Below are positions 42,583 through 52,097 of a stretch of 64,000 nucleotides of DNA, in pieces. Under the pieces are notes generated by a model, which saw only the letters and a list, made by a program, of their open reading frames with translations, had not been told where the DNA came from and did no database searches. The stretch is taken from the NCBI GenBank assembly GCA_900766265.1, contig CAAFUS010000010.1:310001-374000 (forward strand). The letters are read 5' to 3'. A program made the translations under genes and the position numbers. Position 1 is the first letter of the stretch. Every line of letters begins with the position of its first letter. The DNA is from Pseudomonadaceae bacterium (lineage in GTDB: Bacteria; Pseudomonadota; Gammaproteobacteria; Pseudomonadales; Pseudomonadaceae).

Positions 42583-43443
42583 TCAGCGGGGCCTGCCGAA
42601 CACCTGGGTCCAATAGATGCCCGCGTCGCTGCGCGGGTCGATCGCGAAGGCCGCGCCCAGTTCGGTGAAGTCCGGATTCATGATATTGGCGCAGTGCCCT
42701 GGGCTCGCCAGCCAGCCGGCCATCGCCTGCTTCACGCTGCCCTGCCCGGCGGCGATGTTCTCGCCGATGCGTCCCCACCGATAGCCTTGCCCGCTGGCGC
42801 GGGTGCCGACATTGCCGCCATCGGGATCCTGATGCCTGAAGTAGTTCCGCTTGGCCATGTCCTGGCTGTGGCTGCGCGCAGTCGCCGCGAGCACGGCGTC
42901 CCAGGCAAGGGCGGGCGCCGCGTCGAAGGCACGGTCACCGCAGCGACGCGCGGCGGCCCTGGCCTGGTTGACCTGCGCCAGCAGCTCGCGACCGGCGGCT
43001 TGCCAGTCGCCAAGGTCGGCGGAAAGTTGCGGCCGCGCCAAGACCACCTGCCAGGTGTCGCCCTGGCGTGACACGCCCACCTCGGCGAAGCGCGCGTCGG
43101 TCAAGGCGCTGCAGTACCGCGACCCGATGGCCATCATCGCCGCCTCGGCGCTGGTCGGGCCGGACACCGCGATCGCCTGCAGGCTGGCGGCACGGTATCC
43201 GGCGCGTTGCAGCGCGGCCTGAGTCTGCGCGCCGGAACTCACCTGCAAGCCGGCCAGGCGCTCGTCGGGCGCCAGCGGGCCGGCTGCCTCGACCGATGCG
43301 CCATTGCAGGTCTGTGCGGAGCTGCGGTAGTCGTTGATCAGGCTCACGAGCGCACCGGCGTCGTCGGCGTAGGCATCGGCTGATCCGATCAGCAGGCCTG
43401 TGGCTAGCAGCCAGGCGGCAGGACGGAAAGGGGGATTCGGCAC
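42583..43443 (-). CDS. Secreted CAP/SCP (YkwD-like) domain protein, second copy
   Basis: 286-aa exported paralogue of the protein at 7118-7981. Signal residues 1-24, an N-terminal domain starting I-N-D-Y-R-S and containing C-N-G, then a CAP domain with H-S-Q-D-M, G-E-N-I-A and S-P-G-H-C-A-N-I-M-N-P, so all the CAP cavity residues (two His, Glu) are retained here. Ends D-A-G-I-Y-W. Convergent with glpD, 9 bases apart. Role unknown; the two copies may differ in activity because the other lacks the second His. Confidence 0.82.
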   Translation of the reverse strand: MPNPPFRPAAWLLATGLLIGSADAYADDAGALVSLINDYRSSAQTCNGASVEAAGPLAPDERLAGLQVSSGAQTQAALQRAGYRAASLQAIAVSGPTSAEAAMMAIGSRYCSALTDARFAEVGVSRQGDTWQVVLARPQLSADLGDWQAAGRELLAQVNQARAAARRCGDRAFDAAPALAWDAVLAATARSHSQDMAKRNYFRHQDPDGGNVGTRASGQGYRWGRIGENIAAGQGSVKQAMAGWLASPGHCANIMNPDFTELGAAFAIDPRSDAGIYWTQVFGRPR

Positions 43444-43539
43444 AGCGGTACTCCATGCGGGTTGCGGTAGCCGGGCCTGCCTGTGCAGGACCCGCTACAA
43501 CTGACCGCAACCGCCTACGGGCGATCCGCGATGGAGCCT

Positions 43540-45834
43540 CTAGTGAAGCGTGAAGCGCTGCTGCTGGACGTCCCGCGAGTCCAGGCCGATGTAGAGGTTG
43601 AAGTCGCCGGGTTCGGACGCCCACTGCAGGGCTCCATTGAAGAACCGCAGATCGGCTTCGCTGATATGGAAGCTCACCTGGCGCGACTCGCCGGGCGCCA
43701 GCGTCACTTTCTCGAAGCCCTTGAGCTCCTTCTTCGGCCGGCTGATCGAGCCGGTGATGTCCTGGAGGTAGAGCTGTACCACCGTGGCGCCTTCACGCGC
43801 GCCGACGTTCTTCAACGTCACGCTGGCGGTCAGCTGCCCGTCGCGGCCGATGCGGGTGTCGGACAGCCGGATCGGCGAAAGGCTGAACTCGGTGTAGCTC
43901 AACCCGTAGCCGAAGGGATACAGCGGGCCGTTTTCGATATCGAAATAGCGCGAGGTGTACTTGCCCGAACCGGTCTCGTCGGCCTTGGCTGGCCGCCCGG
44001 TATTCAGTTCGCTGTAGTAGAGCGGGATCTGCCCAACAGAGCGCGGGAACGTCATTGGCAACTTGCCGGAGGGGTTGTAGTCGCCGAACAACACATCGGC
44101 GATGGCGTTGCCGCCCTCGGTGCCACTGAACCAGGTTTCCAGGATGGCGTCGGCGTTCTCGTGCTCCCAGTTCAGAGTCAGCGGGCGGCCGTTCATCAAT
44201 ACCAGCACCAGCGGCTTGCCGGTCGCCTTGAGCGCCCGCAGCAATGCCCTCTGGTTTTCCGGGATGTTCAGATCGCTGCGGCTGGCCGACTCATGGGCCA
44301 TGCCCCGCGCCTCGCCGACCGCCGCAATAACCACATCGGCCTGGCGCGCGACCTGCACCGCTTCGTCGATCATCGCCTGGGCGGGCCTGGGATCGACCGG
44401 ACTCTCGATCTCGGCGTCATTGACGAAGCCCAGCACCCGCGGATCGTCGCTGATGTTGGCGCCGCGGGCATGGAGGATGCGGGCCTGGTCGCCCACCGCG
44501 TTGCGCAGCCCTTCGAGCAGGGTGACCGCCTGCTCCGCGCGTCCGGCAGCCGACCAGCTGCCGATCATGTCCAGCTTGCTGTCGGCGAGCGGCCCTACCA
44601 GGGCCAAGGTCCCCTGCCGAGTCAGCGGCAGCGTCTGCGCCTCGTTCTTGAGCAGGACCATCGTGGTACGCGCCACGGCACGGGACTCGGCGCGGTGCAG
44701 GCGCTCCTCGGCGTTGGTATCGACCGGATCACTGGAGGCCGGCCCCAGGTGGCGATAGGCATCGGCGAACAGCCCCATGTCCCATTTGACACCGAGCACG
44801 TTGCGCACGGCCTGGTCGATGTGCGCCTGCTGCACCTCGCCCCTGTCGAGCAGACCCGGCAGGTGCAGGCCGAACATTCGGTCGTGCATGTTCATGTCGA
44901 TGCCGGCCTCCAGCGCCAGCTTGGCGGTCTGCGGTTCGTCGGCCGCCACGCCGTGCTCGATCAGGCTCTTAATCGCGCCATGGTCGCTCAGCGTTACGCC
45001 GCCAAACCCCCACTGCTGGCGCAGCAGGTCGCGCAACAGCCAGCGGCTGGCAGTCGCCGGCTCGCCGTTGACGGCATTGAGCGCGACCATCACCCCGCCG
45101 GCACCAGCGTCCACCGCCGCCTTGTAGGGTGGCAGGTAGTCCTGGTGCATGCGCTGCGGGCTCATGTCGACGGTGTTGTAGTCACGCCCGCCTTCGGCCG
45201 CGCCATACATGGCGAAGTGCTTGACGCTGGCCATGATGCGGTCCGGTGCGGATGGGTCGTCACCCTGGTAGGCCCGCACCATCACCTCGGACATCTTCGA
45301 GGTGAGGTAGGTGTCTTCGCCGAACCCTTCGGACACCCGCCCCCAGCGAGGGTCGCGGGTAATGTCCACCATCGGTGAAAAGGTCATGTTGAGCCCGTCG
45401 GCGGCGGCTTCGATCGCCGATACCCGGCCGCTCAGCGCCACCGCCTCAAGGTCCCAGCTGGCGGCGAGGCCCAGGCTGATGGGGAAGATGGTGCGGTGGC
45501 CATGGACCACGTCGTAGGCGTAGAACAGCGGAATCTTCAGGCGGCTGTGGGCGACCTGGTCCTGCATGCGGCGGATATCGGGCTTGGTGACGGTATTGAA
45601 CATGCCGCCGACCTGCCCTGCGCGGATCTGCGCCATGGCCGTCTCGCGGGGATAGTCGCCGCCGATGCTGACGAGGTTGAGCTGGCCGAGCTTCTCCTCC
45701 AGGGTCATCTGGCCGAGCAGGTCGTCGATGAACGCCTGCTTGTCCTGCTCCGCCGCCCTGGGCGTCTGGGCCTCGGCCACCACCGAGAAACCGACCAGGC
45801 AGGCCAGCAGGCCCGCCGCGCAACGCTTATGCAT
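43540..45834 (-). CDS. bglX: Periplasmic beta-glucosidase BglX (GH3)
   Basis: 764-aa glycoside hydrolase family 3 enzyme cleaving beta-glucosides or oligosaccharides in the periplasm. Signal 1-22 ends A-E-A. Domain order: GH3 N-terminal barrel with the R-D-P-R-W-G-R motif and the nucleophile segment V-T-L-S-D-H-G, GH3 C-terminal sandwich (acid/base domain), and a C-terminal fibronectin III-like domain (V-K-N-V-G-A-R-type motif). Length matches E. coli BglX. The ATG at 45834 follows AAGGAAC; five extra residues upstream (45849) are possible. Confidence 0.93.
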   Translation of the reverse strand: MHKRCAAGLLACLVGFSVVAEAQTPRAAEQDKQAFIDDLLGQMTLEEKLGQLNLVSIGGDYPRETAMAQIRAGQVGGMFNTVTKPDIRRMQDQVAHSRLKIPLFYAYDVVHGHRTIFPISLGLAASWDLEAVALSGRVSAIEAAADGLNMTFSPMVDITRDPRWGRVSEGFGEDTYLTSKMSEVMVRAYQGDDPSAPDRIMASVKHFAMYGAAEGGRDYNTVDMSPQRMHQDYLPPYKAAVDAGAGGVMVALNAVNGEPATASRWLLRDLLRQQWGFGGVTLSDHGAIKSLIEHGVAADEPQTAKLALEAGIDMNMHDRMFGLHLPGLLDRGEVQQAHIDQAVRNVLGVKWDMGLFADAYRHLGPASSDPVDTNAEERLHRAESRAVARTTMVLLKNEAQTLPLTRQGTLALVGPLADSKLDMIGSWSAAGRAEQAVTLLEGLRNAVGDQARILHARGANISDDPRVLGFVNDAEIESPVDPRPAQAMIDEAVQVARQADVVIAAVGEARGMAHESASRSDLNIPENQRALLRALKATGKPLVLVLMNGRPLTLNWEHENADAILETWFSGTEGGNAIADVLFGDYNPSGKLPMTFPRSVGQIPLYYSELNTGRPAKADETGSGKYTSRYFDIENGPLYPFGYGLSYTEFSLSPIRLSDTRIGRDGQLTASVTLKNVGAREGATVVQLYLQDITGSISRPKKELKGFEKVTLAPGESRQVSFHISEADLRFFNGALQWASEPGDFNLYIGLDSRDVQQQRFTLH

Positions 45835-46022
45835 GTTTGTTCCTTGCACCTGGATAAGTCCCCGGAAGTCCCGGGGACAGGCTCATCGACGGCCGAGCGC
45901 GGCCGCGGGCCATTCTCAATTAATCCCGATTCGGCCTCCACGTCTTTTTTTGCACCGGCGTTAACGGGGAGCGATTGGCAGGACAGACGTCCGTTCGTCG
46001 GAACGGCCGTTCGCCGGCGCTG

Positions 46023-46040
46023 CGGTCACTACAACGTCAT
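46023..46040 (+). promoter_or_regulatory. Candidate Pho box
   Basis: CGGTCAC-TACA-ACGTCAT reads as two 7-base half-sites, each 5 of 7 to CTGTCAT, separated by 4 bases, the 11-base periodicity of PhoB sites. It is 47 bases upstream of a Na/Pi symporter gene, which supports phosphate control. Confidence 0.45.
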
Positions 46041-46087
46041 CTTCGCGCAGCAGCCTGAGGACACCGGCACGAATGGCGGAGGCACCG

Positions 46088-47248
46088 ATGACCATCCAGA
46101 CCCAGGCGCTACCTGCACAACACGAGCAACCGGCGGCGCGTCCATGGCTGTCCTGGCTGATCGTGGCCGGTCTGATCTACCTGCTGCTGGCCGCCGTGGG
46201 CGCGATCGGCGACGGCTTCAAGGCCGCCACCGGCAATAACGCCAAGGAGCTCTTCGCCTTCGCCACCAACCCGTTCGTGGGATTGATGATCGGCCTGGCG
46301 GCGACGGCGCTGATCCAGAGTTCCAGTACTGTCACCTCGATCGTCGTGGGCATGGTGGCCGGCGGCCTGCCGATCGCCATCGCCATCCCCCTGATCATGG
46401 GTGCCAACATCGGCACTTCCCTGACCAGCACCATCGTCAGCCTCGGACACATCCGCCACGGCGACGAGTTTCGCCGCGCCTTTTCCGCCGCCACGGTGCA
46501 CGACGCCTTCAACCTCACCGCGGTGACGCTGCTGCTGCCGCTGGAGCTGCTGTTCCACCCGCTGCAACGAATATCCGAGGCGATTGCCGGACTGCTGGTC
46601 CACGACGCCAGCGTCGACATGAAAAGCGTCAACTTCATGAAAGTCCTGCTCGAGCCGGCCACCTCGGCGCTCAACGCCAGCGTCGCCTGGCTGCCCAGCC
46701 CGACCTGGACCGGCGTCGCGCTGATCCTGATCGGCATCGGCCTCATACTCTTCGTGGTGTCGACCATCGGCAAGGTGCTGCGCCGGGTCATGGTCGGCCG
46801 CGCCAAGGAGATCCTGCACGCCAGCGTCGGCCGTGGTCCGCTTTCAGGCATCGGCTCGGGCGCGCTGATCACCATGCTGGTGCAGTCGTCCTCGACCACC
46901 ACCGCCCTGATCGTGCCGCTGGCCGGGACCGGAGTCTTCACCCTCAAGCAGGTCTACCCCTTCACCCTGGGCACCAACATCGGCACCTGCGTGACCGCGC
47001 TGCTGGCGGCCACGGCCATCTCCGGCCCGACCGCGGAGCTGGCAATGCAGATCGCGCTGGTGCATCTGCTGTTCAACCTGCTGGGCATCCTGCTGATCTA
47101 CGGGCTGCCCTTCCTGCGCGGCGTGCCGCCGATGATTGCCAACGGCCTGGCCAGTCTGGCTCAACGCAGCAAGCTGTACGTCGCGGGCTACATCGGCGGG
47201 CTGTTCTTCGCCCTGCCCCTGGGCCTGATCCTGGTCAGCCAAGTCTGA
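46088..47248 (+). CDS. Na/Pi cotransporter family protein (NptA-like)
   Basis: 386-aa sodium-phosphate symporter of the SLC34/NptA type. Two inverted repeats carry the Q-S-S-S-T motifs: Q-S-S-S-T-V-T-S near 77 and Q-S-S-S-T-T-T-A near 263, with G-A-N-I-G-T-S and G-T-N-I-G-T-C. About eight helices. The PhoU-like C-terminal domain found in some relatives is absent. ATG 46088 follows GGAGG; a more upstream ATG is in frame. First of three phosphate-related genes (coiled-coil peptide and PstS-like protein follow within 15 bases each). Confidence 0.88.
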   Translation: MTIQTQALPAQHEQPAARPWLSWLIVAGLIYLLLAAVGAIGDGFKAATGNNAKELFAFATNPFVGLMIGLAATALIQSSSTVTSIVVGMVAGGLPIAIAIPLIMGANIGTSLTSTIVSLGHIRHGDEFRRAFSAATVHDAFNLTAVTLLLPLELLFHPLQRISEAIAGLLVHDASVDMKSVNFMKVLLEPATSALNASVAWLPSPTWTGVALILIGIGLILFVVSTIGKVLRRVMVGRAKEILHASVGRGPLSGIGSGALITMLVQSSSTTTALIVPLAGTGVFTLKQVYPFTLGTNIGTCVTALLAATAISGPTAELAMQIALVHLLFNLLGILLIYGLPFLRGVPPMIANGLASLAQRSKLYVAGYIGGLFFALPLGLILVSQV

Positions 47249-47261
47249 AAGGAGTCCCGCG

Positions 47262-47486
47262 ATGAAAAGCCGCCAGCAACTCGAAACACGCGCCCGGATC
47301 CGTGAGCTACGCGCCTCGGTGGACGACCTGCAGGCCAAGCTCGCCGACCTCGAGGCGGACGAGCAGGCCCAGCACCAGCAGATCGATCAGCTCGACCGCT
47401 ACATCGACGCGGTGGATACCAAGTTCAGCAGCCTCCAGCTGTTCTGGAACACACTCAAGCAGGAATGGCTCAAGCCAAGGGCCTGA
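47262..47486 (+). CDS. Coiled-coil peptide of the phosphate module (74 aa)
   Basis: 74-aa heptad-rich protein: from about residue 5 to 55 a continuous amphipathic helix (L-R-A-S-V-D-D-L-Q-A-K-L-A-D-L) is predicted, ending in a Trp/Leu segment (Q-L-F-W-N-T-L). No signal or membrane helix. It lies 13 bases after the symporter stop with an AAGGAG site and 12 bases before the PstS-like gene, so it belongs to the same transcript. It may oligomerise or contact the symporter; no named family recognised. Confidence 0.75.
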   Translation: MKSRQQLETRARIRELRASVDDLQAKLADLEADEQAQHQQIDQLDRYIDAVDTKFSSLQLFWNTLKQEWLKPRA

Positions 47487-47498
47487 CGAGGATTGATG

Positions 47499-48452
47499 AT
47501 GGGCATCACCAGGATGATGAAGACCCCAGCCGTCGCACTGATGCTCGCCCTGCTGGCGAGCGGCGACGCCACGGCCGCAGGCGACGAACAGCGCCCCATT
47601 CGCATTGACGGCTCCAGCACCCTGTTTCCGGTGACGTTCGAGGCGGCGCGACGTTTCCAGCGTGTGCAGCCCGACAGCAGCATCCAGGTCGAGTTCTCCG
47701 GCTCCGGTGCCGGGTTTCGCGCGTTCTGCCGCGGCGAGATCGATGTCGCCAACGCCTCGCGGGACATGAACGCCGATGAGCAGGCCGCGTGCGCAGCCAA
47801 CGACATCACCTTCCGCCAACTGCCGGTGGCGATCGACTCCATCGCCATCGTGGTCAACCCGGCCAACCGCTGGGTCGACGACATCACTGTCGAGGAGCTG
47901 AAGAAGCTCTGGGCGCCCGAAGCCGAAGAAAAGATCATCACCTGGAAGGCGATCCGCGAGAGCTGGCCCGACGAGCCCGTCGAGCTCTTCGGGCGTGGGC
48001 AGAACTCCGGCACCTATGACGTGTTCACCCAGGCCATCGTCGGCCAGGCCCACCGCAGCCGGCACGACTACCAGGCCAGCGAAGACGAGGAAGCGCTGGC
48101 CAGGGGCATCGCCGATTCACCCAACGCCCTAGGCTTCTTCGGTATCGGTGCCTACCACCGCCACTGGGACGAACTCAAGCTGATCGCGGTGGATGCCGGC
48201 AAGGGGCCGGTCTACCCGACCCTCGCCACGGTCGGCAGCGGAGACTACCAACCGCTGACGCGCCCCCTGTATCTCTACGTCAACGAGCGCAGCCTCGCCG
48301 CCAATCCCCGACTGCGCGAGTTTCTGACCCATTACTTGACCCACCTGCGCAGCTGGATCCACTTCACCGGTTTCATGCCATTGGACGATGGCGGCTACCA
48401 GCAGAGCCTGCAGCGGCTCGCCCCCGGCGACTCCGTCGGCGTGCGTCCCTGA
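47499..48452 (+). CDS. PstS-like periplasmic phosphate-binding protein
   Basis: 317 aa. Signal 1-27 then a PstS fold: D-G-S-S-T-L-F-P (about 38-45), F-S-G-S-G-A-G-F near 67 and the G-Q-N-S-G-T-Y-D motif near 167, the phosphate-contact loops of the family. No PstC, PstA or PstB gene is nearby, so it either feeds a distant Pst transporter, senses phosphate, or assists the adjacent Na/Pi symporter. Start at the third of a T-T-G/ATG/ATG cluster (47499), best spaced from GAGGA. Confidence 0.82.
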   Translation: MGITRMMKTPAVALMLALLASGDATAAGDEQRPIRIDGSSTLFPVTFEAARRFQRVQPDSSIQVEFSGSGAGFRAFCRGEIDVANASRDMNADEQAACAANDITFRQLPVAIDSIAIVVNPANRWVDDITVEELKKLWAPEAEEKIITWKAIRESWPDEPVELFGRGQNSGTYDVFTQAIVGQAHRSRHDYQASEDEEALARGIADSPNALGFFGIGAYHRHWDELKLIAVDAGKGPVYPTLATVGSGDYQPLTRPLYLYVNERSLAANPRLREFLTHYLTHLRSWIHFTGFMPLDDGGYQQSLQRLAPGDSVGVRP

Positions 48453-48577
48453 ACCTGCCATGCACGGCCAGGCAGGCATGCCCTGTAATGCAGCCGGAGC
48501 ATCCGACCTATGGAGCGAGTCGCGGGCGCCCGAGGATGGTCCAACGCCGAGTCCACATAACCAATACGAGGTGACTT

Positions 48578-49078
48578 ATGGGCCTGTTCGACAAGATCAA
48601 GGAAAAACTTGGTGTCAGCAACGAGGCACAGAAGAAGGCCGAGCCGCTGAATCCGCAGGCGCGAGACGACCCTGCGACCGATCCGGTGATTGATTCCGAG
48701 CGTCCCACGGCCGCGCAGAACGCGACTACGGGGCCCGGCCAGTACCTGGACGAGAGCGCCAGCAGCCAGAGCGCCGCCGCGGGGGCCAGCGCGCCGGTGA
48801 ACACCACGCCGGTGGACGTGACCGCCCACCTGGACAATCTGGCGCAACAGCATTGGGAGAAGCTCGACTGGCGCAACTCCATCGTCGACCTGCTCAAGCT
48901 GCTGAGCCTGGATAGCGACCTGGAAACGCGCAAGTCTCTAGCTACCGAACTCGGCTGCCCGCCCGAGAAGATGGCCGATTCGGCGCAGATGAACATCTGG
49001 CTGCATCGCGCCGTCATGCGCAAGCTGGCGGAAAACGGCGGCACCGTGCCGGAAGAGCTCGCGCGCGCCGCCGACTGA
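48578..49078 (+). CDS. DUF3597 domain protein
   Basis: 166 aa. Begins M-G-L-F-D-K-I-K-E-K-L, a low-complexity Ala/Ser linker (about 60-85), then the DUF3597 fold: V-D-V-T-A-H-L-D-N-L-A and S-I-V-D-L-L-K-L-L-S-L-D-S. The domain is LysM-protein-associated in some bacteria; role unknown. Monocistronic with GAGGTG before the ATG. Confidence 0.85.
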   Translation: MGLFDKIKEKLGVSNEAQKKAEPLNPQARDDPATDPVIDSERPTAAQNATTGPGQYLDESASSQSAAAGASAPVNTTPVDVTAHLDNLAQQHWEKLDWRNSIVDLLKLLSLDSDLETRKSLATELGCPPEKMADSAQMNIWLHRAVMRKLAENGGTVPEELARAAD

Positions 49079-49179
49079 GCCGTCTCACGACCGGGGCCAT
49101 CCGGCTCCGGTTCGCCGGGTGCTCCCCCTGCCCCCGGCCCGTTTGCTAGGCTGCGCGCTTTCCCCGAACCGCGTGCGCC

Positions 49180-49914
49180 ATGAGCCTTTCCGACTTCCTG
49201 CTGTTCGCCCTTCCCGCGGTCTTTCTCACCGGTCTTTCCAAGGGCGGATTCGGCGGTGCGCTGGGCGGCATTGCCGTACCCTTACTGGCGCTGGCCACCT
49301 CGCCCAAGCAGGCAGTGGCGATCATGCTGCCGATCCTCTGCCTGGCCGATGTGGTGGGCCTGAAGGCCTATTTCGGCAAATGGGACATCGCCAACCTCAA
49401 GGTGATGCTGCCCGGCGCGCTGATCGGCATCCTCATCGGCTCGCTGACCTTCGAGCTGCTCGACGAGAATCTGATCGGCCTGCTCATGGGCGTCATCGCC
49501 GTGTCGTTCGTGCTGCTCGGCCTGATCGATACCAGCCAGACGCCGCGTCCGCTGCACCGAGGACGCGGCACCGCCCTGTCGACCCTGGCCGGATTCACCA
49601 GCTTCGTCGCCCACGCCGGCGGACCACCGGTGATGATGCACCTGCTACCGCAGCAGCTTGAAAAGCTGCGCTACGTAGCCACCATCAACCTGTTCTTCCT
49701 GCTGACCAACGCCATGAAGCTGATCCCCTACACCGCGCTCGGCCAGTTCAGTCGGGAGAACCTCCTGATGAGCCTGATGCTCGCGCCCATCGTGCCGTTC
49801 GGCGTCTGGAGCGGCCTCTGGCTGCAATCGCGGATCAACCACACCTGGTTCTATCGCATCGCCCGCCTGGGCATGTTCGTCGCCGGGGTGCAGCTGATCT
49901 GGCGCAACCTCTAG
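49180..49914 (+). CDS. TauE/SafE family membrane exporter
   Basis: 244-aa membrane protein with about eight helices, matching the TauE/SafE family proposed to export sulfite or organosulfonates. Repeat blocks G-G-F-G-G-A-L-G and G-F-T-S-F-V-A-H-A-G-G-P-P are present, typical of the family halves. ATG 49180. Substrate unknown; it is about 23 kb from the sulfation operon and not obviously connected. Confidence 0.85.
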   Translation: MSLSDFLLFALPAVFLTGLSKGGFGGALGGIAVPLLALATSPKQAVAIMLPILCLADVVGLKAYFGKWDIANLKVMLPGALIGILIGSLTFELLDENLIGLLMGVIAVSFVLLGLIDTSQTPRPLHRGRGTALSTLAGFTSFVAHAGGPPVMMHLLPQQLEKLRYVATINLFFLLTNAMKLIPYTALGQFSRENLLMSLMLAPIVPFGVWSGLWLQSRINHTWFYRIARLGMFVAGVQLIWRNL

Positions 49915-50018
49915 CGCTGTCGAGAGGCGGCTCACAGCTGGCGAACGCAGCCTCTTTTCCTGACCGGCGAACTGGAGGATAGTCGCGCCCGCCAATCACT
50001 TCGCAACCAAGGATGGAC

Positions 50019-50576
50019 ATGGAAAACATCTACCAAGCCCCTGCCGCCGAACTGGTGGAACCGACCGCCGACGCCGCCTTCTTCGTGACCTCCATACGCA
50101 AGCTGGTGGTCCTGTACCTGGCAACCTTCGGCCTCTATGCCTGGTACTGCCTGTACAAGCATTGGAAAGCGTACCGGGCCACCACCGGCGAAAATGTCTG
50201 GCCGATCGCCCGGTCGTTCTTCCAGATCTTCTTCATGCATGCGCTCGGGCGTGCGATCTCCCGCCGGCTGGAAGCCGAGGGACACGGCCGGTGGGACTAC
50301 AGCAGCAGCGCGACGGTCTACGTCGTGCTGGTGATCGCGTCGACAGCGCTCAACTTCATCGTTGGCAACGAGGCGCCGGCACTGCTCAGCCTGCTGACCA
50401 TTCTGGTCTCGCTGGCGTGCTTGATGCCGCTCGTCACCTTCCAGAAAATGGCCAATCAGGCGAGCGGCGACTCGCTCGGCCAAGGCAACGCCCACTTCAC
50501 CTGGGCGAACGTGCTCTGGATCCTACTCGGCGCGATTATCTGGGCGCTGAGCATCGCCGGCTTCCTGCTGGGCTGA
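50019..50576 (+). CDS. Four-span membrane protein (DUF4234-like)
   Basis: 185 aa, possibly a DUF4234 relative. The N-terminal Y-Q-A-P-A leader is followed by S-I-R-K-L-V-V-L-Y-L-A-T-F-G-L-Y-A-W-Y, a basic loop, and three more hydrophobic segments to the end. ATG 50019 has AAGG 8 bases before; ATG 50013 is too close. Convergent to the next gene, sharing a terminator. Function unknown. Confidence 0.7.
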   Translation: MENIYQAPAAELVEPTADAAFFVTSIRKLVVLYLATFGLYAWYCLYKHWKAYRATTGENVWPIARSFFQIFFMHALGRAISRRLEAEGHGRWDYSSSATVYVVLVIASTALNFIVGNEAPALLSLLTILVSLACLMPLVTFQKMANQASGDSLGQGNAHFTWANVLWILLGAIIWALSIAGFLLG

Positions 50577-50599
50577 TGCCCGCCAGGAACCGCACTATG

Positions 50600-50628
50600 A
50601 AAAGGGGCTGCCAAGGCAGCCCCTTTTT
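50600..50628. terminator. Bidirectional terminator
   Basis: AAAAGGGGCTGCC / GGCAGCCCCTTTT stem of 13 bp with a 2-base loop and T/A runs on both sides, between convergent genes. Confidence 0.9.
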
Positions 50629-50645
50629 CGTCCTGCCAGCCGCCT

Positions 50646-50906
50646 TCAGGCAGCATGGGCGAACAGTGCCCGCCCATGGTCCAGACACTGGTCCACCAAC
50701 CATTTGCCATGGGCAATGGACGCCCGCTGGGCCTGTTCCAGCTCCGCCAGGAACGCGTGCTCGACCGGTAACGACATACGTCGACTGGTACGACCGTCTG
50801 GCGCGCTGATTCGACAACCCCCGGCCCAGGGCATCGGGCTGCCGGCGTGCTCGACGATGTCGGCAATGATGGTGTGATCGCGATAAGTGCATTGCATCGT
50901 GTTCAT
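50646..50906 (-). CDS. Conserved small hypothetical protein (86 aa)
   Basis: 86 aa starting M-N-T-M-Q-C-T-Y-R-D-H from ATG 50906 with a GAGGGT site; the frame extends further upstream but that part is Arg/Gly-rich. A basic segment (R-T-S-R-R-M-S) and a helical C-terminal half with W-L-V-D-Q-C follow; three Cys in total. No family recognised. Monocistronic. Confidence 0.6.
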   Translation of the reverse strand: MNTMQCTYRDHTIIADIVEHAGSPMPWAGGCRISAPDGRTSRRMSLPVEHAFLAELEQAQRASIAHGKWLVDQCLDHGRALFAHAA

Positions 50907-51097
50907 GAGCTGACCCTCGCTATGCAGGGCCTCCTCCGGTGCGAAGACCTCGCTGCTTGCCCCAGCACGACCGGATGGGACGGCCTGTATCCGCGTGATC
51001 GCGGTGAGCCATCGCAGCGGTCGGGCAAGCTCCGCCACGACGGATATTCAGGCTGCGCCCCTGCCCGCTCCGATGCAAGGCCTGTCCGACGGATGCG

Positions 51098-51919
51098 TCA
51101 ATCGTCGTCCAACGACGGACCGATCATCCGCGCCAGCTGTTCGTACACGCCCGGCGCGGCAACCAGGTAGGGGTTGCCGTGCAGCAGCCCATCGTTGCGA
51201 AAGAAGTCGTTGATACGCCCGCCGGCCTCCTTGACCATGACCACCCCGGCCAGGCAATCCCAGCTCTTGAGGTGGGTCTCGTGATAGCCGATCAAGCGTC
51301 CGGCCGCGACATAGGCGGTCATCAGTGCGCCGGAGCCGTTGCGAAAGAACATGCCGCCTTCGGCCAGCAGCTTTTCGAGGAAGGGAATGAAATTGGCCTT
51401 GCCCTTGCTGTGGAAGGTCCCGGTGCCCATGACGCCCTGGCCGACATGGGTAGCCTCGCTGACCTTCAGCGGCGTCTCGTTGACGAAGGCGCCACGACCC
51501 CGGCAGGCATGGAACAGCTCGTTGTGATTGGGGTCGGCGATGGCGCCGATCACCGGCTCGCCATCGACCAGGAGCCCGATCGACACGCACCAGTTATGCA
51601 GCCCATTGAGGAAACAGGCGGTGCCGTCGATGGGGTCGATCACCCAGACGCAGCGGGCGCCCAGATCGGCGCCGCCACCCTCCTCGCCCAGGAGCCCGTC
51701 CTCGGGAAAGTGCCTGGCGAGTTCGGCGCGGATGAACTTCTCGATCTCTTGGTCGGCGGCGCTCACCACGTCCTGCAGGTTGCCTTCCTTGTGCTCGACG
51801 ACCAGTTCCTCGCGACGCGCGTAGTAGGCCATGCCCTTGCGGGCGGCCTCCTGAGCGATGGCCCGCGCGCTGGCGTAGCGTGCGTCGAGATCCAGGGGGA
51901 GTGCGGTGGTGGTAGCCAT
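51098..51919 (-). CDS. Inositol monophosphatase family protein
   Basis: 273-aa Mg-dependent phosphatase of the SuhB/CysQ/HisN fold. Metal-site motifs are intact: E-E-G-G (about 81-84), W-V-I-D-P-I-D-G-T (about 92-100), and the late W-D-C-L-A-G-V near 212 with G-G at 226-227. Substrate could be inositol phosphate, histidinol phosphate or a nucleotide 3'-phosphate such as PAP; the sequence does not settle it. ATG 51919, monocistronic. Confidence 0.85.
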   Translation of the reverse strand: MATTTALPLDLDARYASARAIAQEAARKGMAYYARREELVVEHKEGNLQDVVSAADQEIEKFIRAELARHFPEDGLLGEEGGGADLGARCVWVIDPIDGTACFLNGLHNWCVSIGLLVDGEPVIGAIADPNHNELFHACRGRGAFVNETPLKVSEATHVGQGVMGTGTFHSKGKANFIPFLEKLLAEGGMFFRNGSGALMTAYVAAGRLIGYHETHLKSWDCLAGVVMVKEAGGRINDFFRNDGLLHGNPYLVAAPGVYEQLARMIGPSLDDD

Positions 51920-52097
51920 GAACGAACCTGCCGGGGGATGAGGAATGAGGCGATTATCGCGCGGGCCGGCTCTGGCGTGGAACGGGGTGTGGTGCCCGTA
52001 TCGCCGAGCCGCCATCGATCGCGGCACCGTCGTCGGACGTGCCGCCCGGCCAGCGGGGAAGGCCCCTACCGGTTCCGACCAGTACTGGCGGCAACGC

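Noticed and set aside
43483..45378. 631-codon open frame on the plus strand
   Set aside because: It is antisense to bglX, which has full GH3 motifs and a signal peptide. No ribosome site or family features.
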